Below, piece by piece: positions 62,775 through 64,000 of a stretch of 64,000 nucleotides of DNA. Where the stretch lies: NCBI GenBank assembly GCA_949077035.1, contig CARUPR010000001.1:121682-185681 (forward strand). The letters run 5' to 3'. Each line of letters begins with the position of its first letter. Within the stretch, counting starts at the first letter, position 1. Under the pieces are notes generated by a model. That model did not search any database. It worked only from the letters and a program-made list of their open reading frames with translations, and was not told the origin of the DNA. The position numbers and the translations under genes are program-made. The DNA is from an uncultured Eubacteriales bacterium (GTDB lineage Bacteria; Bacillota; Clostridia; Christensenellales; UBA1242).

Positions 62775-62955
62775 CCCTAAAAAAAGCACTCTCTCTGGCC
62801 TGTTTTCGACCATAAATATCGCTCTCTTTCCCATTTACGACCATAAGAAAACACTCTCTCCTGCCAATTTGCGACAATAAGAAAACACTCATGCTCTCCT
62901 GATTGTCTTGCCTTCCATAAGAACTCACTTTGTTCCGCGCTTATATTGCGACACT
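62775..62955 (+). repeat. Diverged array of the dispersed repeat, about four to five units
   Basis: Units of about 32-38 bp with AAAAGCACTCTCTC, AAGAAAACACTCTCTCCTG (near 62851) and GAACTCACTTTGTTCCGCG (near 62921), each ending TTGCGACA or TTGCCTTCC and CATAA or ACTAAA. The orientation is the same as at 2106, and the last CTAAA runs into the terminator at 62956. Confidence 0.6.
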
Positions 62956-62990
62956 AAAAAAACCACCAATTAAATTGGCAGTTTTCTTAT
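62956..62990 (-). terminator. Intrinsic terminator of the gene at 63010
   Basis: On the minus strand CTGCCAATT and AATTGGTGG (one mismatch) are followed by seven T. Confidence 0.8.
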
Positions 62991-63009
62991 TTTTAATATG
63001 TTTTTTTTA

Positions 63010-63870
63010 TTAAAAACGCATTTCATCTTGATATTCATCCAAGTTTTTTTGAAATTCTATAAATTCTTGATTCTGTGCGGCTTTTTGGTCAGCACTTTGC
63101 ATCTTTTTATTAAATACTTTGCATATCTTGCAAATAGGATTGATAATTTTCAAAAATGCATTTCGGCGATTCTCTTTTGCTTCAAGTTTTCTTGACTCTT
63201 TCTCTTTGCTTTCAAGAACTTTGTCAATCCCATCTTCAATGACATTTAAAGCATCCACTTTATCAGCACCAAAGCATAAGTCAAATGTTTCTTGAATATC
63301 ATTCATTATTTTAATGAGTTTTTCATCTTCATTGAAATTCATCATTTCACAATATTCAACATTGGCAGCTTTGTCAAAAATATTTATAAATCTTCTTTCT
63401 GCAAGTTTGATATTATCTTCAATAGCTTTAATTTCTTTATCCGACAAATTCTTCATTAAGTCATCATTTAAGAGTGCAGGATAATTATTATTAAAATAAT
63501 CATAAGCAAAAAAGGTTGCGACAAAGCTTGTAATATCAAATTTTGGATTTTTGCCCACCTTAGATATCTCCGAAAAAGCTTTTGAATCTTCGCAAATATA
63601 AGGGATTTTATGACCAATAACAGAATAAATGGACATCATTTGCACTGAATGATGTTGTTTTTCAAAATAAACAAAACTCTTAAAATCAAGATGCATTTTC
63701 AAATTTGAAGCTGAATTTACTTCAATTTTATTAAAGTGAAAATTATATGGCTCTTCAATATTAGCATCAAAAAACCTTTCTTGCATTATCTTTTCATCAT
63801 AGACTTTTTGACCATAAGCATTTTCCTTGCTTATAACATTTCTAAGATTTAAAATAGATTCATTTGTCAT
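63010..63870 (-). CDS. Hypothetical soluble protein
   Basis: 286 residues from the ATG at 63870 (GGTGG at five bases); a GTG three codons earlier lies in that box. No signal peptide; the only hydrophobic stretch (SFVATFFAYDYF) is too short and polar for a membrane helix. The C-terminal third is highly charged and likely coiled coil (DKVLESKEKESRKLEAKEN). Two Cys-rich spots (ICKICKV) are near residue 255. No family recognised. Terminator follows. Confidence 0.75.
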   Translation of the reverse strand: MTNESILNLRNVISKENAYGQKVYDEKIMQERFFDANIEEPYNFHFNKIEVNSASNLKMHLDFKSFVYFEKQHHSVQMMSIYSVIGHKIPYICEDSKAFSEISKVGKNPKFDITSFVATFFAYDYFNNNYPALLNDDLMKNLSDKEIKAIEDNIKLAERRFINIFDKAANVEYCEMMNFNEDEKLIKIMNDIQETFDLCFGADKVDALNVIEDGIDKVLESKEKESRKLEAKENRRNAFLKIINPICKICKVFNKKMQSADQKAAQNQEFIEFQKNLDEYQDEMRF

Positions 63871-64000
63871 AATATCCACCGCCCTTCAAACTATTGATTT
63901 TATTATATTAATTTTTCGCAGAAATGTCAATAGTTATAAAATTTTAAATAAAAACCCAATAAATATAATAAAAGAAACAAATAAAAAGAAAAAACTTAAA

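Overview
The window is AT-rich DNA with short Shine-Dalgarno-led genes, CCA-encoding tRNA genes, a single uninterrupted S10-spc-alpha ribosomal protein cluster, WhiA, type-Z zinc S14, and a Spo0A-family regulator. Together these point to a low-GC Bacillota (Firmicutes), most likely an uncultured gut-type clostridial lineage. That placement is inference; no 16S rRNA or other marker here fixes it more closely.

Layout. 1-2 kb: the 3' part of gpmI, a promoter, then tRNA genes Gly(TCC), Arg(TCT), His(GTG), Gln(CTG), Gln(TTG) and Lys(TTT). 2.2-9.4 kb: a small membrane protein, then leftward PHP phosphoesterase-whiA-dnaE and dtd. 9.5-12.8 kb: an accessory block of four leftward genes (two paralogous proteins of unknown function, a BspA-type leucine-rich repeat protein, a SHOCT-tailed membrane protein). 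13.4-29.6 kb: the leftward ribosomal cluster rpsJ to rplQ with secY, adk, map, a KOW protein, infA, rpmJ and rpoA. It starts at a strong promoter near 29.84 kb with a roughly 235-nt leader, and a hairpin-rich spacer separates secY from adk. 30.3-39.5 kb: a surface-polysaccharide locus read in two directions (GT8, ABC exporter ATPase and permease and GT4 leftward; sugar-phosphate transferase, Wzy-like polymerase and a small export-like membrane protein rightward). 39.6-44.5 kb: a frameshifted nucleoside phosphorylase, a metallophosphoesterase, an inositol monophosphatase/hydrolase fusion, tRNA-Leu and two envelope proteins. 44.5-47.2 kb: an orphan tail-fibre-like coiled-coil protein behind a Shine-Dalgarno-sequestering leader, a tandem repeat array and cytidine deaminase. 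47.5-51.5 kb: spo0A, a lipoprotein, a metallophosphoesterase, a YqeY protein and a leaderless hypothetical gene. 51.7-63.9 kb: tRNA-Met, a lipoprotein with a C-terminal membrane anchor, a 3212-residue lipoprotein built of Ig/FN3-like modules and a GLUG-like end, and a hypothetical protein.

The most unusual things seen are: (1) a dispersed hairpin-forming repeat of about 40 bp, found at seven intergenic sites, mostly next to the U-tract of an intrinsic terminator in a fixed orientation, and forming a tandem array at 46.57-46.74 kb that runs into the cdd stop codon; (2) a Spo0A whose phosphoacceptor Asp is replaced by Glu; (3) two mutually exclusive hairpins over the ribosome binding site of the orphan fibre-like gene; (4) two genes whose strong promoters place the transcription start on the start codon. 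No phage, transposase, integrase or CRISPR locus was recognised.
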